Shown here: positions 41,638 to 50,679 of the stretch, piece after piece
Numbering within the stretch: the stretch's first letter is position 1
Layout: each line of letters starts with the position of its first letter
NCBI GenBank assembly: GCA_002339325.1
Contig: DDKK01000003.1
Coordinates: forward strand, 1-55,417
Origin: Nitrospiraceae bacterium UBA2600
GTDB taxonomy: Bacteria > Nitrospirota > Thermodesulfovibrionia > Thermodesulfovibrionales > Thermodesulfovibrionaceae
Reading direction: 5' to 3'
DNA: 55,417 bases
Position numbers and translations under genes: made by a program
The notes under the pieces: model-generated
Database searches by the model: none
The model's input: only the letters and a program-made list of their open reading frames with translations
What the model was told of the DNA's origin: nothing

Positions 41638-42422
41638 TTTATTTTAAATGTTTTTATAGCCTTTTCTTGAAGTCTCTCGTTTCCACAAACAAGAAGGGTT
41701 GTCTTTGTTCCAAAATCAACTTCAAGCTCGTCAATACTTTGACCCTCAAGGTCTGTAATTAACGCTCCAGCCTCTTTAGCTATTAAAACACCTGCTGAAA
41801 AATCAAATATTCTTGATGCTGTAGGAGTTACAAAGATGCTTAAAGCTCCCATTGAAAGATAGGCGAGGTCTAAGGCTGTGCTTCCATAACATCTTACTCT
41901 ACTTGCTAATTTAAAAAGCGGAAAAATTCCTTGAAGAGATGAATATGGATTAGAGGCTTCAAAGGCTATTATAACAGGTTTTTCTTCGAGCTGTGTTCTT
42001 ATCTGGTGGCCATTAAAAAATGCACCCCTCCCTCTTTCAGCATAAAACTCATCTCCGTTAATTAGATTGATAATGTAGCCAGTTTTTAGATTTTTAATTT
42101 TTTTACCATCAGCTATTGCAACAGATGTAGAGAAAAAGGGTATTCCAGAAACAGCATTTTTGCTTCCATCAATGGGGTCTATGATGAGGGTTATGTCACT
42201 GTTTTCAATAAGCCTGATTCCCCTCTCTTCTGCTATAACGTTTATTTTAAATCCCTCTCTATCAAAACTTTCAATGATAACATCTTCGGCCAATTTGTCC
42301 ACAGGAAATGTTATATCTCCTGAAGCCCCTTTACCAAGGGCAGCGCTATTGAATTGAGGTTTTTTTGAGGAAATCTCTTTCAAGAGCCTGCGTCCTATCT
42401 GTCTTAAAAAATCTATATTCAT
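41634..42422 (-). CDS. Inositol-1-monophosphatase family protein
   Basis: 262 aa. Metal/catalytic motif DPIDGSKNAVSGIPFFSTSV (~83-102) and the second site region IFDFSAGVLIAKEAGALITD are present; E66 in VIAEERG completes the site. Family members hydrolyse inositol-1-phosphate, fructose-1,6-bisphosphate or PAP. The inositol-phosphate synthase at 48549-49646 makes inositol phosphate available, but the genes are not linked, so the substrate stays open. Confidence 0.88.
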   Translation of the reverse strand: MNIDFLRQIGRRLLKEISSKKPQFNSAALGKGASGDITFPVDKLAEDVIIESFDREGFKINVIAEERGIRLIENSDITLIIDPIDGSKNAVSGIPFFSTSVAIADGKKIKNLKTGYIINLINGDEFYAERGRGAFFNGHQIRTQLEEKPVIIAFEASNPYSSLQGIFPLFKLASRVRCYGSTALDLAYLSMGALSIFVTPTASRIFDFSAGVLIAKEAGALITDLEGQSIDELEVDFGTKTTLLVCGNERLQEKAIKTFKIK

Positions 42423-42453
42423 AAGCCCTTATTATATCCTGAAAATACGGTAG

Positions 42454-42482
42454 TTGACAATCTTTAAAATACCATTTATGAT
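42454..42482 (+). promoter_or_regulatory. Sigma-70 promoter of the hisC operon
   Basis: TTGACA (42454-42459), 17-bp spacer, TATGAT (42477-42482). The predicted start is at ~42489-42491, at the hisC ATG (42491), and no Shine-Dalgarno exists, implying a leaderless mRNA. Confidence 0.7.
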
Positions 42483-42490
42483 AAAAGTCT

Positions 42491-43555
42491 ATGAGCAAAT
42501 TCAATATAAAGTCAATAACAAGAGAAAATATCAAGAAGTTAAAACCCTATCAGGCTAAAGAAATTCCAAGTCTTATAAAGTTAGATGCTAATGAATCACC
42601 TTTTCCCGTTAAACTTTCTGAAATTGTAAGTGGTGTAGATATTCCGCTTAATAGATATCCAGACCCAGAGGCAAAGGAACTCAAGAGGGCGATTTCTAAG
42701 AGATTTCAAGTTAGACCAGAAAGTATAATGGTCGGAAACGGCTCTGACGAGCTTATATATTATCTAATTTTAACCTTTGGAGGACCTGTTTTATACCCTG
42801 TTCCAACCTTTTCCATGTATGGAATTATTGCCCAATCTGTAGGAGTTGAAACAGTAGAGTCTAAACTTGACAGAGAATTTGACATTCAGGAGGAAGATTT
42901 TTTAAATCTAATTAGGTTAAAAAAACCTTCTCTCATTTTTCTGAGCACTCCCAATAATCCAACAGGCAATACCTTTTCAGCGGAAAAGATACTTAAAATT
43001 ATTGATGTGGCAAGAAAAAGCAACTCTCTGGTTATAATAGATGAAGCATATGTCCCTTTTTGCAGCCATAAAGGCTTTTTACCATTTCTAAAAGATTTTG
43101 AAAATTTGCTCATACTCAGAACTTTAAGTAAAATCGGGCTTGCTGGATTAAGGTTGGGTTATCTTATTGGAGATGAGAAAATTCTCAATGAGGTGTCTAA
43201 AGTCAGGCTTCCATACAACGTTGATTCTCTAACCCAATACATTGCCACCTACGCTCTTAAGGATTTCTACTCTAAAATAAAAAAATTCATAGCTGAAATT
43301 ACAAAAGAGAGGGATAGAATGTTAAGAGAACTTTCCACTTTTAAGGAGCTTACCGTATATCCCTCGGAGGCTAATTTCATACTTTTTAAATCAAGACGGA
43401 CTAATCAGATTTATGAAAAACTTCTTAAAGAAGGCATTTTAATAAGAAACATGTCACCATTAATAAAAAATGCTTTAAGAGTTACGATAGGGACAAAGGA
43501 AGAAAATTCTCAGTTCATAGAAACAATAAAAAGCATATTGAGGAAAAGGATATGA
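42491..43555 (+). CDS. hisC: Histidinol-phosphate aminotransferase
   Basis: 354 aa. PLP-binding lysine in LRTLSKIGLAGLRLGYL (K~217), with LSTPNNPTGNTF and VIIDEAYVPF of class I/II aminotransferases, and the HisC start KPYQAKEIPSLIKLDANESP. It converts imidazole-acetol phosphate plus glutamate to histidinol phosphate in histidine synthesis. It overlaps hisB by 4 bp. The promoter places the start at the ATG. Confidence 0.93.
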   Translation: MSKFNIKSITRENIKKLKPYQAKEIPSLIKLDANESPFPVKLSEIVSGVDIPLNRYPDPEAKELKRAISKRFQVRPESIMVGNGSDELIYYLILTFGGPVLYPVPTFSMYGIIAQSVGVETVESKLDREFDIQEEDFLNLIRLKKPSLIFLSTPNNPTGNTFSAEKILKIIDVARKSNSLVIIDEAYVPFCSHKGFLPFLKDFENLLILRTLSKIGLAGLRLGYLIGDEKILNEVSKVRLPYNVDSLTQYIATYALKDFYSKIKKFIAEITKERDRMLRELSTFKELTVYPSEANFILFKSRRTNQIYEKLLKEGILIRNMSPLIKNALRVTIGTKEENSQFIETIKSILRKRI

Positions 43556-44127
43556 GAAAAGCCTCTATAAGCAGAAAAACCAAAGAGACAGAAGTTAAGA
43601 TAGAGATAGACCTGGACGGTATTGGACAAAATAATATAGAAACTCCGCTGGGCTTTTTAAATCACATGCTCGAACTTTTCTCCTTTCACAGCAGAATTAA
43701 TCTAAAAGTTAAAGCAGAAGGAGATATTCACGTAGATTATCATCATATAATCGAGGATATTGGAATAGTTCTTGGGAAAGCCATTGATGATGCTCTTGGA
43801 GAGAGAAAAGGAATAAAGAGATACGGCTTTGCATCAATCCCGATGGATGAAGCCATTGCCCAAGTATCTTTAGACCTTGGTGGTAGAGCATATCTTGTCT
43901 ATAATGTGCCTTTTACAGGATTAATAAGGGATATTGATATTGCTCTGTTTGAAGAATTTTTTAGAGCTCTTGTAAACAATGCGAAAATTATCCTTCATGT
44001 CAATGTAGCTTACGGTAAAGATTTACATCACGTAGTTGAGGCAATATTTAAAGCCTTTGCAATAGCAATTAAAGAAGCTGTAATACTAACAGGAGATACT
44101 CTACCTTCTACAAAAGGCTTAATATGA
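43552..44127 (+). CDS. hisB: Imidazoleglycerol-phosphate dehydratase
   Basis: 191 aa. The duplicated metal-binding motifs are clear: DYHHIIEDIGIVLG (HHxxED) and DLHHVVEAIFKAFA, plus FLNHMLELFSFHS at the N-terminus. It is a monofunctional dehydratase (no phosphatase domain), making imidazole-acetol phosphate, the substrate of HisC. Start ATG overlaps hisC (ATGA) and the end overlaps thyX, so hisC-hisB-thyX are one tightly coupled operon. Confidence 0.95.
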   Translation: MRKASISRKTKETEVKIEIDLDGIGQNNIETPLGFLNHMLELFSFHSRINLKVKAEGDIHVDYHHIIEDIGIVLGKAIDDALGERKGIKRYGFASIPMDEAIAQVSLDLGGRAYLVYNVPFTGLIRDIDIALFEEFFRALVNNAKIILHVNVAYGKDLHHVVEAIFKAFAIAIKEAVILTGDTLPSTKGLI

Positions 44128-44852
44128 AAGAAGCTTTGCTTAAGGTTTCTCTTATCGAGCACACTCCAATGCCTGAAAATTTAGTTGCTCTCTCTGCAAG
44201 ACTTTGTTACAGTCCTGTTGGAGTTGATGAACTCAGGGAAAAAATGTCAGAGGAGGAGAAAGAAAAGCTCATAAATCTTCTAAGAGAGAGCGGTCATTTG
44301 AGCCCTTTTGAACATGCCTCTTTTACTTTTGCCGTAGAGGGAATATCAAGGGCTTGTTCTCATCAGTTAGTGAGGCACAGAATCGCATCATACAGTCAAC
44401 AGTCTCAGAGATATGTAAGCGAAGAAAGTGGTTTTGATTTTGTAGTGCCTCCAATTTTTAAAGAAGATAATCTCCTGAATACTCTTTTCAAGGAGGCTAT
44501 GGAACAATCTCATAAGTATTACTGTAAATTGCTAAAAGAGCTTGAAAAAAGAGGAATTAAAGGTGAAACTGCAAGACAGGATGCAAGGTTTGTTTTGCCT
44601 AATGCGGCAGAGACAAAGATTGTAATAACAATGAATGCAAGAGAGCTACTTCATTTCTTCCGTGTAAGATGTTGTAGCCGTGCCCAGTGGGAAATAAGAG
44701 CACTTGCAACAGAAATGCTTAGGCTTGTTAAAAAAGTAGCTCCTTTATTATTCAAGGATGCAGGTCCTTCATGTGTTGTCGGTAAATGTCCTGAGGGAAG
44801 ATTTTCCTGTGGCAAGGCTGGACAAATAAGGAAAAAATTCAAAACTCTGTGA
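44124..44852 (+). CDS. thyX: FAD-dependent thymidylate synthase
   Basis: 242 aa. ThyX motif RHRIASYSQQSQRYV (~91-105) is intact (RHRxxSx4SxRY). It also has RFVLPNAAETKIVITMNAR and a final Cys-rich end (CVVGKCPEGRFSCGKAGQIR), a tail seen in some ThyX proteins. It makes dTMP from dUMP using CH2-THF and NAD(P)H with FAD. It overlaps hisB by 4 bp. Confidence 0.95.
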   Translation: MKEALLKVSLIEHTPMPENLVALSARLCYSPVGVDELREKMSEEEKEKLINLLRESGHLSPFEHASFTFAVEGISRACSHQLVRHRIASYSQQSQRYVSEESGFDFVVPPIFKEDNLLNTLFKEAMEQSHKYYCKLLKELEKRGIKGETARQDARFVLPNAAETKIVITMNARELLHFFRVRCCSRAQWEIRALATEMLRLVKKVAPLLFKDAGPSCVVGKCPEGRFSCGKAGQIRKKFKTL

Positions 44853-44858
44853 TATAAT
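44850..44858 (+). promoter_or_regulatory. Extended -10 for the cysteine synthase gene
   Basis: TGATATAAT overlaps the thyX stop; the ATG at 44865 begins 7 nt after the last base, so the transcript would start at the codon itself. Confidence 0.55.
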
Positions 44859-44864
44859 TGACAA

Positions 44865-45773
44865 ATGAGCGTAATAGATATTATAGGAAACACCCCTCTT
44901 ATTAGATTAGATAGAATAAACCCTAATCCTAAGGTAATTCTCTACGGTAAATTCGAAGGAGCTAATCCAGGAGGCTCAATTAAAGACAGGACAGCGCTCT
45001 ATCTAATAAAAGAAGCTGAAGAAAAAGGACTGCTTACAAAGGAAAAAATAATACTGGAACCAACCTCAGGCAATACAGGTATAGGCCTTGCAATGATTGC
45101 AGCTGCTAAGGGATATAGAATTAAGCTTGTTATGCCAAAATGTGTAAGCGTTGAGAGAAGAAGAGTTCTCGAGGCATTAAGCGCAGAGCTTATTTTAACG
45201 CCTGCAGAGGAAAGCACAGACGGTGCTATTAGGCTTGCCCATCAGATTTATGAAGACTCGCCTGATAAATACTTTATGCCAAATCAATTTGACAATGAAG
45301 CCAATATAAGGGCTCATTATGAAACCACAGCTCCTGAGATAATAGAGCAGACAAAAGGTGAGATTACTCATTTTGTGGCTGGAATGGGAACAACGGGAAC
45401 ACTTATGGGCGTAAGTAAGCGACTCAAAGAGTACAATAGCAGTATTCAGATAGTCGGAGTTGAGCCAGTTCCTGGCCACAGGATTCAAGGACTAAAAAAT
45501 CTATCAGAGAGTATTGTTCCGAAAATATTTAATCCTTCAAGATTGGATGAAAAGATAAATGTTAATGACGAGGAAGCTTTTGATATAACAAGAAAGCTTG
45601 CAATGTTTGAAGGAGTTTTTGTCGGCATGTCTTCAGGTGCTGCAATGAGCGTGGCTCTTAAGAAGGCAAGCGAGATAAGAAGTGGTGTAATCGTTGTTAT
45701 ACTGCCAGATAGGGGAGATAGGTATCTGTCTACCTCCCTTTTTGCCTCAATTTGTAGTAAGTGTCCTCCTTAA
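44865..45773 (+). CDS. cysM: Cysteine synthase (CysM-like, PLP)
   Basis: 302 aa. PLP lysine in GGSIKDRTALY (K~42), phosphate cup TSGNTGIGLA, and GMGTTGTLMG; the last block PDRGDRYLST is typical. It replaces an activated serine side chain with sulfide or thiosulfate to make cysteine. CysK and CysM-type use differ subtly and the exact acceptor is not resolved. Predicted leaderless transcript from an extended -10 at 44850-44858. Confidence 0.9.
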   Translation: MSVIDIIGNTPLIRLDRINPNPKVILYGKFEGANPGGSIKDRTALYLIKEAEEKGLLTKEKIILEPTSGNTGIGLAMIAAAKGYRIKLVMPKCVSVERRRVLEALSAELILTPAEESTDGAIRLAHQIYEDSPDKYFMPNQFDNEANIRAHYETTAPEIIEQTKGEITHFVAGMGTTGTLMGVSKRLKEYNSSIQIVGVEPVPGHRIQGLKNLSESIVPKIFNPSRLDEKINVNDEEAFDITRKLAMFEGVFVGMSSGAAMSVALKKASEIRSGVIVVILPDRGDRYLSTSLFASICSKCPP

Positions 45774-45781
45774 ATTAAGTC

Positions 45782-46252
45782 TTAATCTTGAGCTTTCCTT
45801 AATTCTTTAAAGAAATCTTGTAAAATCTTACGACATTCTTCTTCAAGAACTCCCGTTTTTAACTCAACCCTATGATTAAGTCTACAGTCTTGAAGAATTC
45901 TGTATAAACTTACAGCACCACCAGCCTTAGGGTCGTCACAGCCGTAGACAACTTTTTTTATTCTTGCATGCACAATTGCACCTGAGCACATTATGCAGGG
46001 TTCTTTAGTAACGTATAAAGTTGCTTCTGTAAGTCGCCAAGCACCGAGAATCTTTGAGGCTTCTCGTATGGCTAAAACTTCAGCGTGTGCTGTTGGGTCA
46101 AAGGTGGTCTCTTTTTGATTATGTGCTCTGGCAATAATGTTACCATCCACAACAATCACAGCACCAACGGGAATTTCGCCTTTTTTGTATGCTTTCTCTG
46201 CTTCTTTTAGGGCTTCTTTTAGGAAATATTCGTCAGAAGCCAGTTTGTCCAC
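45782..46252 (-). CDS. tadA: tRNA-specific adenosine deaminase
   Basis: 156 aa. Zinc/catalytic motif TAHAEVLAIREA (H and E) and PCIMCSGAIVHARI (P-C-x2-C), and the C-terminal FFKELRKAQ of TadA proteins. It converts A34 to inosine in tRNA-Arg(ACG), an essential step. Start GTG 46252 lies inside the end of hypB (34-bp overlap); a later start would shorten the first helix. Confidence 0.92.
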   Translation of the reverse strand: MDKLASDEYFLKEALKEAEKAYKKGEIPVGAVIVVDGNIIARAHNQKETTFDPTAHAEVLAIREASKILGAWRLTEATLYVTKEPCIMCSGAIVHARIKKVVYGCDDPKAGGAVSLYRILQDCRLNHRVELKTGVLEEECRKILQDFFKELRKAQD

Positions 46253-46863
46253 TCATCAATTCCCTGTCCTGTTTTACAGGATACTTCAAAAATTTTTATG
46301 TTTGGATTAAGAAATAGAGCGTCTTTCCTTATTTTTTCTAAGCTAACGTCAAGCAGATCCTTTAGGTCTACCTTGTTTATAATCAAAACCGAAGACTCCT
46401 GAAACATAAGAGGATACTTAAGGGGTTTATCGTCACCCTCTGTTAAACTCAGAATCATTACTTTAATGTCTTCACCAACTTTAAACTCAGCAGGACATAC
46501 GAGATTACCAACATTTTCAATAAAAAGCATGTCTAAATCTTTCAGAGGCAAATCCCTTGCTGCATCGGCTATCATATTGGCATCTAAGTGACATGCTCCT
46601 TCTGTGTTAATTTGCACTACTGGTACTCCGAGTTTGTCAATTCTTTCAGCATCATTTGTTCCAGTTATATCTCCTTCAATGACGCCAATCTTTACCTTAT
46701 CCTTCAGGGCTGCGATAGTTCTCTCAAGAAGTGATGTTTTCCCAGCACCAGGAGAACTCATGAGGTTTATTACATAAACCCCTGCTTCTTTAAACATTTT
46801 TTTGTTTTCTTCGGCAATTCTCTCGTTGGCATCGAGAATCTTTGTGGTAACCTTAATTTTCAT
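46219..46863 (-). CDS. hypB: Hydrogenase nickel-insertion GTPase HypB
   Basis: 214 aa. P-loop SSPGAGKTSLLERT (~37-50), EGDITGTNDAERI, and the metal-binding QINTEGACHLDANMIADA region; guanine motif NKVDLKDLL. It lacks the His-rich N-terminus and CxxCGC found in some HypB, so it has no nickel store. With HypA it loads Ni into [NiFe]-hydrogenase. It overlaps hypA by 11 bp and tadA by 34 bp. Confidence 0.94.
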   Translation of the reverse strand: MKIKVTTKILDANERIAEENKKMFKEAGVYVINLMSSPGAGKTSLLERTIAALKDKVKIGVIEGDITGTNDAERIDKLGVPVVQINTEGACHLDANMIADAARDLPLKDLDMLFIENVGNLVCPAEFKVGEDIKVMILSLTEGDDKPLKYPLMFQESSVLIINKVDLKDLLDVSLEKIRKDALFLNPNIKIFEVSCKTGQGIDEWTNWLLTNIS

Positions 46864-47209
46864 TGCTTACCTCCATTTCTGTAATATTGAGCTCTTTCCC
46901 AGATATGAGATTAATTGAAAAACTCCCGCAGTGGGGACATTCAAAAAGAAGATAGTTCTCATTGCTTTCAAAGTTTTTTCCGCAATCCTTGCAAACAATT
47001 TTAACAGGTATTTCTTCGATTATTAAATTTGCTTTTTCTGCAACTGTGCCTTCCTTTAAAACATTGAAAGCAAAAAGCAGGGCATCAGTCATTATTCCTG
47101 TTGCCCTGCCTATTGATACCTTAATGGATTCTATTTTACTGTATCCATTTTTTGCACATTCCTGAACAGCAATATTTATAAGCTCTGTGGCTATAGATGC
47201 TTCATGCAT
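46853..47209 (-). CDS. hypA: Hydrogenase nickel chaperone HypA
   Basis: 118 aa. MHEASIATELINIAVQECA supplies the nickel-binding MHE N-terminus, and CKDCGKNFESNENYLLFECPHCG the zinc site with two C-x2-C pairs. It delivers nickel with HypB. There are no hypCDEF or hydrogenase genes in the window. The upstream gene ends directly at its start. Confidence 0.95.
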   Translation of the reverse strand: MHEASIATELINIAVQECAKNGYSKIESIKVSIGRATGIMTDALLFAFNVLKEGTVAEKANLIIEEIPVKIVCKDCGKNFESNENYLLFECPHCGSFSINLISGKELNITEMEVSNEN

Positions 47210-47526
47210 CAGCCCTCTTGCTCCTTCTCCCGGGAAACCTCTTTTTCATAGGCCTCTTTACCAGCTTCAAAGGCTTTTGTAAGGGCAGACTTTTTTTCAT
47301 CAAGAGTTTCCTTTGCTTTGTCAAAGGTAGACGTAATTTTTTCTCTGGCCTCCTTGATGTAAGCTTCTGCTTTTTCCTTTACATCCTCTGCTGTTTCTTT
47401 TATTTTTGCTCTTGTCTCACTTCCTGCTTGAGGCGCTAAAAGAAGTGCCAAACCAGCTCCTACAATTCCCCCCAACAAAAAAGATAAAAAAACAGATTTA
47501 GCGCTAAATCCTCTTTCCTCTTCCAT
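47209..47526 (-). CDS. YtxH domain protein
   Basis: 105 aa. SAKSVFLSFLLGGIVGAGLALLLAPQAG is a hydrophobic segment (residues 8-36) ending in the APxSG-like motif of YtxH proteins, followed by a long charged helical tail (AEDVKEKAEAYIKEAREKI). Membrane-attached, function unknown; often stress-linked. It pairs with the DUF948 gene one base upstream and was probably co-expressed with it. Confidence 0.85.
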   Translation of the reverse strand: MEEERGFSAKSVFLSFLLGGIVGAGLALLLAPQAGSETRAKIKETAEDVKEKAEAYIKEAREKITSTFDKAKETLDEKKSALTKAFEAGKEAYEKEVSREKEQEG

Positions 47527-47527
47527 T

Positions 47528-47935
47528 TTATTTCCCTCCTTTCTTTAAATTTTCAAAGAATACGGATGCTGCGACGGTTATTGCTGTTTTTAAGGCATTA
47601 CCCTTTATGTTTACGGAATTCTTCATCCTTTCAACAGTTGCGATAAGTTCAGAAACGATGAAGGTTAGTTTTTCAATGGTTCCACCTAATTCTTTTACCT
47701 TTTCAGTAACCTTATTAATATCCTCAACGGAAGATTTAACTCCTTCAATTACTCTCTCTGTCTCGTGAATTGCAGGTTCGAGTCTTGTTTTTGTTGTATT
47801 AAGAAATTCCTTGAAAGCATTAATTCCTCTCCTTAACTCTACAGCAACAACTATAAGAAAAATTAGGGCTCCTATCAGGCTTAAGGTAGCAAGAAAATAT
47901 CCTATGCTTAAAATAATAATCCACGTCTCACTCAT
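47528..47935 (-). CDS. DUF948 membrane protein
   Basis: 135 aa. One N-terminal transmembrane helix (WIIILSIGYFLATLSLIGAL) and a long amphipathic helix with heptads (INKVTEKVKELGGTIEKLT) match DUF948, commonly encoded next to YtxH, as here. Function unknown; probably a general-stress envelope protein. GGAGG precedes the ATG. Confidence 0.85.
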   Translation of the reverse strand: MSETWIIILSIGYFLATLSLIGALIFLIVVAVELRRGINAFKEFLNTTKTRLEPAIHETERVIEGVKSSVEDINKVTEKVKELGGTIEKLTFIVSELIATVERMKNSVNIKGNALKTAITVAASVFFENLKKGGK

Positions 47936-47971
47936 TGTTTCCTCCTTTAAGAAAGGATAACATTTTAGATT

Positions 47972-48547
47972 TTATTGTGGCAAATTTTTTAGCTTTGCTC
48001 GGACGTATAAAATTCTCTGAGCTACAGTTATCCAGCTAAGGATGGTGAGGAATATAAGGGTTGTATATAGAAATCCCGTTAGACATCCCAATGCAATTAA
48101 TATAAGTCTTTCAGGTCTTTCAATAATGCCGATTTTACAGGAAACTCCAAGACCTTCAGCTCTTGCTCTTATGTAGGAGATTAAAAAAGAGGCAATCATG
48201 CAGAAAAGAGTTAAGATTAGTCCTTCTGCATGATTGAGTTTCAGAAAATACCATGCTATACCAGTGAAGATAAATCCATCAGCTATTCTGTCAAGAGTTG
48301 AGTCAAGTAAAGCACCAAATTTGGTTGTCCTTCCATTCACTCTTGCCATAATTCCATCGAGCATATCAAAAGCTCCACCGGCAAGAATAAAAACGCCACC
48401 AAGAAATAGATTAAAAGGGATTACAAAGCAAGAACTTGAAGTTATAATCATGCCCATAAAGGTTATAATATTGGGATTTACAGGAAAGGCTTTTGCTAAA
48501 GGTGTAAGGGGTTTATCAAGAAGATGGCTGAATTTCTCACTTAACAA
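47972..48547 (-). CDS. CDP-alcohol phosphatidyltransferase (inositol-phospholipid synthase type)
   Basis: 191 aa, several membrane helices. The family motif D-G-x2-A-R-x8-G-x3-D-x3-D is complete in DMLDGIMARVNGRTTKFG followed by ALLDSTLDR. The neighbour one base upstream is inositol-phosphate synthase, so the acceptor is most likely inositol-1-phosphate, as in archaetidylinositol-phosphate or PIP synthases. It would make a phosphatidylinositol-phosphate in the membrane. Confidence 0.85.
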   Translation of the reverse strand: MLSEKFSHLLDKPLTPLAKAFPVNPNIITFMGMIITSSSCFVIPFNLFLGGVFILAGGAFDMLDGIMARVNGRTTKFGALLDSTLDRIADGFIFTGIAWYFLKLNHAEGLILTLFCMIASFLISYIRARAEGLGVSCKIGIIERPERLILIALGCLTGFLYTTLIFLTILSWITVAQRILYVRAKLKNLPQ

Positions 48548-48548
48548 G

Positions 48549-49646
48549 CTATCTTTCCCTCTTTCCTTCTATAAACTCCTCCACCATATTTTTTGCCACT
48601 TCGTCAGGATACTGAACTCTTGGGTGTTTCATGAAATAGGCAGATGGCGAAATGAGAAGTCCGCCAGTTCCCCTGTCAAGAGCCAATTTACAACATCTTA
48701 TGGCATCTATGACAACACCTGCACTGTTAGGTGAGTCTTCCACACTCAATCTGAGCTCTAAATTTATCGGCACATTTCCAAAAATTTCTCCCTCTATTCT
48801 TAAAAAGCATACTTTATTGTCGTTCATCCACGGTATGTAATCAGAAGGGCCAATATGAACATGCTCTGCTTCAAGTTCATGAGTTATCTGACTCGTTACT
48901 GCCTCTGTTTTAGAAATCTTTTTTGAGGTCAGTCTACTACGATTTAGCATATTGAGAAAGTCAGTGTTTCCACCAACATTTAATTGATAGGTATTTGTTA
49001 TACGAACCCCTCTGTCCATGCAGAGTTTACTTAAAACTCTGTGCACTATTGTTGCTCCAATCTGGCTTTTTATATCATCGCCTATTATAGGAATTTTCTT
49101 TTCTTCGAATTTTTTTATCCATTCATCATCGGAAGCAATAAAGACAGGTATGCAGTTGATGAAAGCAACACCAGCCTCAAGCGCACACTGGGCGTAGTAT
49201 CTGGTTGCTTCCTCTGAACCTACGGGAAGATAGCTTACTATTATTTCTGCCCCCGTTTCTTTTAAAACTTTTACCACATCTACAGGCTTTTCATCGGCAG
49301 GAATAAATCTCTTATCATCTGGGTAATCCTTCATGTGTTCAGCAACACCGTCAAGGATTGGTCCCATTGAGACTTTTACAGGATAATCTGGCAGGTTAGA
49401 ATAGAAAATTTTGGTGCAATTAGGCTTGGCAAAGATAGCTTCTTTAAGAGGTTTGTTTACCTTTCTTTTGTCTATATCAAAAGCTGCAACTACCTCTATG
49501 TCTCCTGGAAGATAACCTCCGAGATTAAAATGCATCAATCCCGGAATTTTTTCCTCGCTTTTATAATTTTTGTAATACTCAATTCCCTGAATAAGAGCAC
49601 TTGCGCAGTTTCCAAGTCCAACAATAGCAAGCTTTATTTTTCCCAT
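48549..49646 (-). CDS. Inositol-3-phosphate synthase
   Basis: 365 aa. NAD site VGLGNCASALIQGIEY, GDDIKSQIGATIVHRVLSKL and NVGGNTDFLNMLNRSRLTSK match the archaeal/actinobacterial MIPS branch. It turns glucose-6-phosphate into inositol phosphate. With the adjacent CDP-alcohol transferase it forms a short inositol-lipid pathway, and inositol phosphates also feed thermophile solutes. Start ATG 49646 has GGAG 9 nt upstream. Confidence 0.92.
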   Translation of the reverse strand: MGKIKLAIVGLGNCASALIQGIEYYKNYKSEEKIPGLMHFNLGGYLPGDIEVVAAFDIDKRKVNKPLKEAIFAKPNCTKIFYSNLPDYPVKVSMGPILDGVAEHMKDYPDDKRFIPADEKPVDVVKVLKETGAEIIVSYLPVGSEEATRYYAQCALEAGVAFINCIPVFIASDDEWIKKFEEKKIPIIGDDIKSQIGATIVHRVLSKLCMDRGVRITNTYQLNVGGNTDFLNMLNRSRLTSKKISKTEAVTSQITHELEAEHVHIGPSDYIPWMNDNKVCFLRIEGEIFGNVPINLELRLSVEDSPNSAGVVIDAIRCCKLALDRGTGGLLISPSAYFMKHPRVQYPDEVAKNMVEEFIEGKRER

Positions 49647-49773
49647 TCTTATCTCCTTGTCCTTTTGGATGAAAAAATGCTAAAACAAAATTTTATAAAC
49701 TAATAAATATCTTTATGTCAAGCCTTAAAGTGTTGATTTAATTGAGCATTGGATTTTACAATATCTTTTAAGC

Positions 49774-50679
49774 GTGGATACTACCACAAATTACATAAAC
49801 AATTTTCTGAATTATCTCAAGCTTCAAAGAGGTGAGTCACCAAACACTATTAGAGCGTATAAAAAAGACTTGTTCGAATTTTTTCAGTTTGTAAAAACTA
49901 TGCCAGAAGAAGTAGATTCCGTTGCTATTAGAGGTTTTATTTCAGAACAAATTTTAAAGGGCAATTCTAAAACAACGGTGACGAGAAAACTCTCATCAAT
50001 TAGGTCTTTTTTTTCTTATCTTTACAGCGAGGGAATAATCAAGATTAATCCTGCAAGGGCAGTATCTTCTCTTAAAGTAAGAAGAAATCTGCCTAAATTC
50101 TTAACAATAGATGATACTTTCAAGCTTATCGAAGCCTCCTCAGAAGATAAGTTCATTGTCCAGAGAGACAGGGCTATGTTAGAGCTTCTTTATGGTTGTG
50201 GAATACGAGTTAGTGAGTTATGCAGTCTAAATCTGGAGGATTTAAATCTTAAAGATGGACTAATAAAGGTAAAAGGAAAAGGGCAAAAGGAAAGAATTGT
50301 TCCGTTAGGACAGAAGGCAAAGGAAGCAATAAAAAAATATCTTGCTATGAGACATATCTTGAGAATAAAAAAGAAATTTGCCACTCAGGAAGCTCCTCTT
50401 TTCATAAACAACAGGGGCAATAGAATCTCCGACAGACAGGTAAGAAGAGTGGTAATTAAATATGCTAAAGCAATTGGAATTCAAGAAAAAATAGGACCTC
50501 ACACCCTACGACACACCTTTGCAAGTCATCTTCTCATGGAAGGTGCTGATTTAAGAGTGATACAAGAATTGTTAGGGCATTCGTCTCTATCAACAACTCA
50601 GATTTACACGCATATTGATTTAAAGCATCTAATGGAGATTTATGACAAATCCCATCCACTTAATAAGGAGGAAAACTAA
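49774..50679 (+). CDS. xerC: XerC/D-type tyrosine recombinase
   Basis: 301 aa. Catalytic residues R (YGCGIRVSEL), K (VKGKGQKERIVPLG), H-x2-R (PHTLRHTFAS), H (LLGHSSLSTTQ) and Y (IYTHID) are all present, with a Xer-like N-terminal core-binding domain. It probably resolves chromosome dimers at dif. The order xer-hslV-hslU equals codV-codW-codX of Bacillus. GTG start at 49774; no ATG fits. Confidence 0.88.
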   Translation: MDTTTNYINNFLNYLKLQRGESPNTIRAYKKDLFEFFQFVKTMPEEVDSVAIRGFISEQILKGNSKTTVTRKLSSIRSFFSYLYSEGIIKINPARAVSSLKVRRNLPKFLTIDDTFKLIEASSEDKFIVQRDRAMLELLYGCGIRVSELCSLNLEDLNLKDGLIKVKGKGQKERIVPLGQKAKEAIKKYLAMRHILRIKKKFATQEAPLFINNRGNRISDRQVRRVVIKYAKAIGIQEKIGPHTLRHTFASHLLMEGADLRVIQELLGHSSLSTTQIYTHIDLKHLMEIYDKSHPLNKEEN

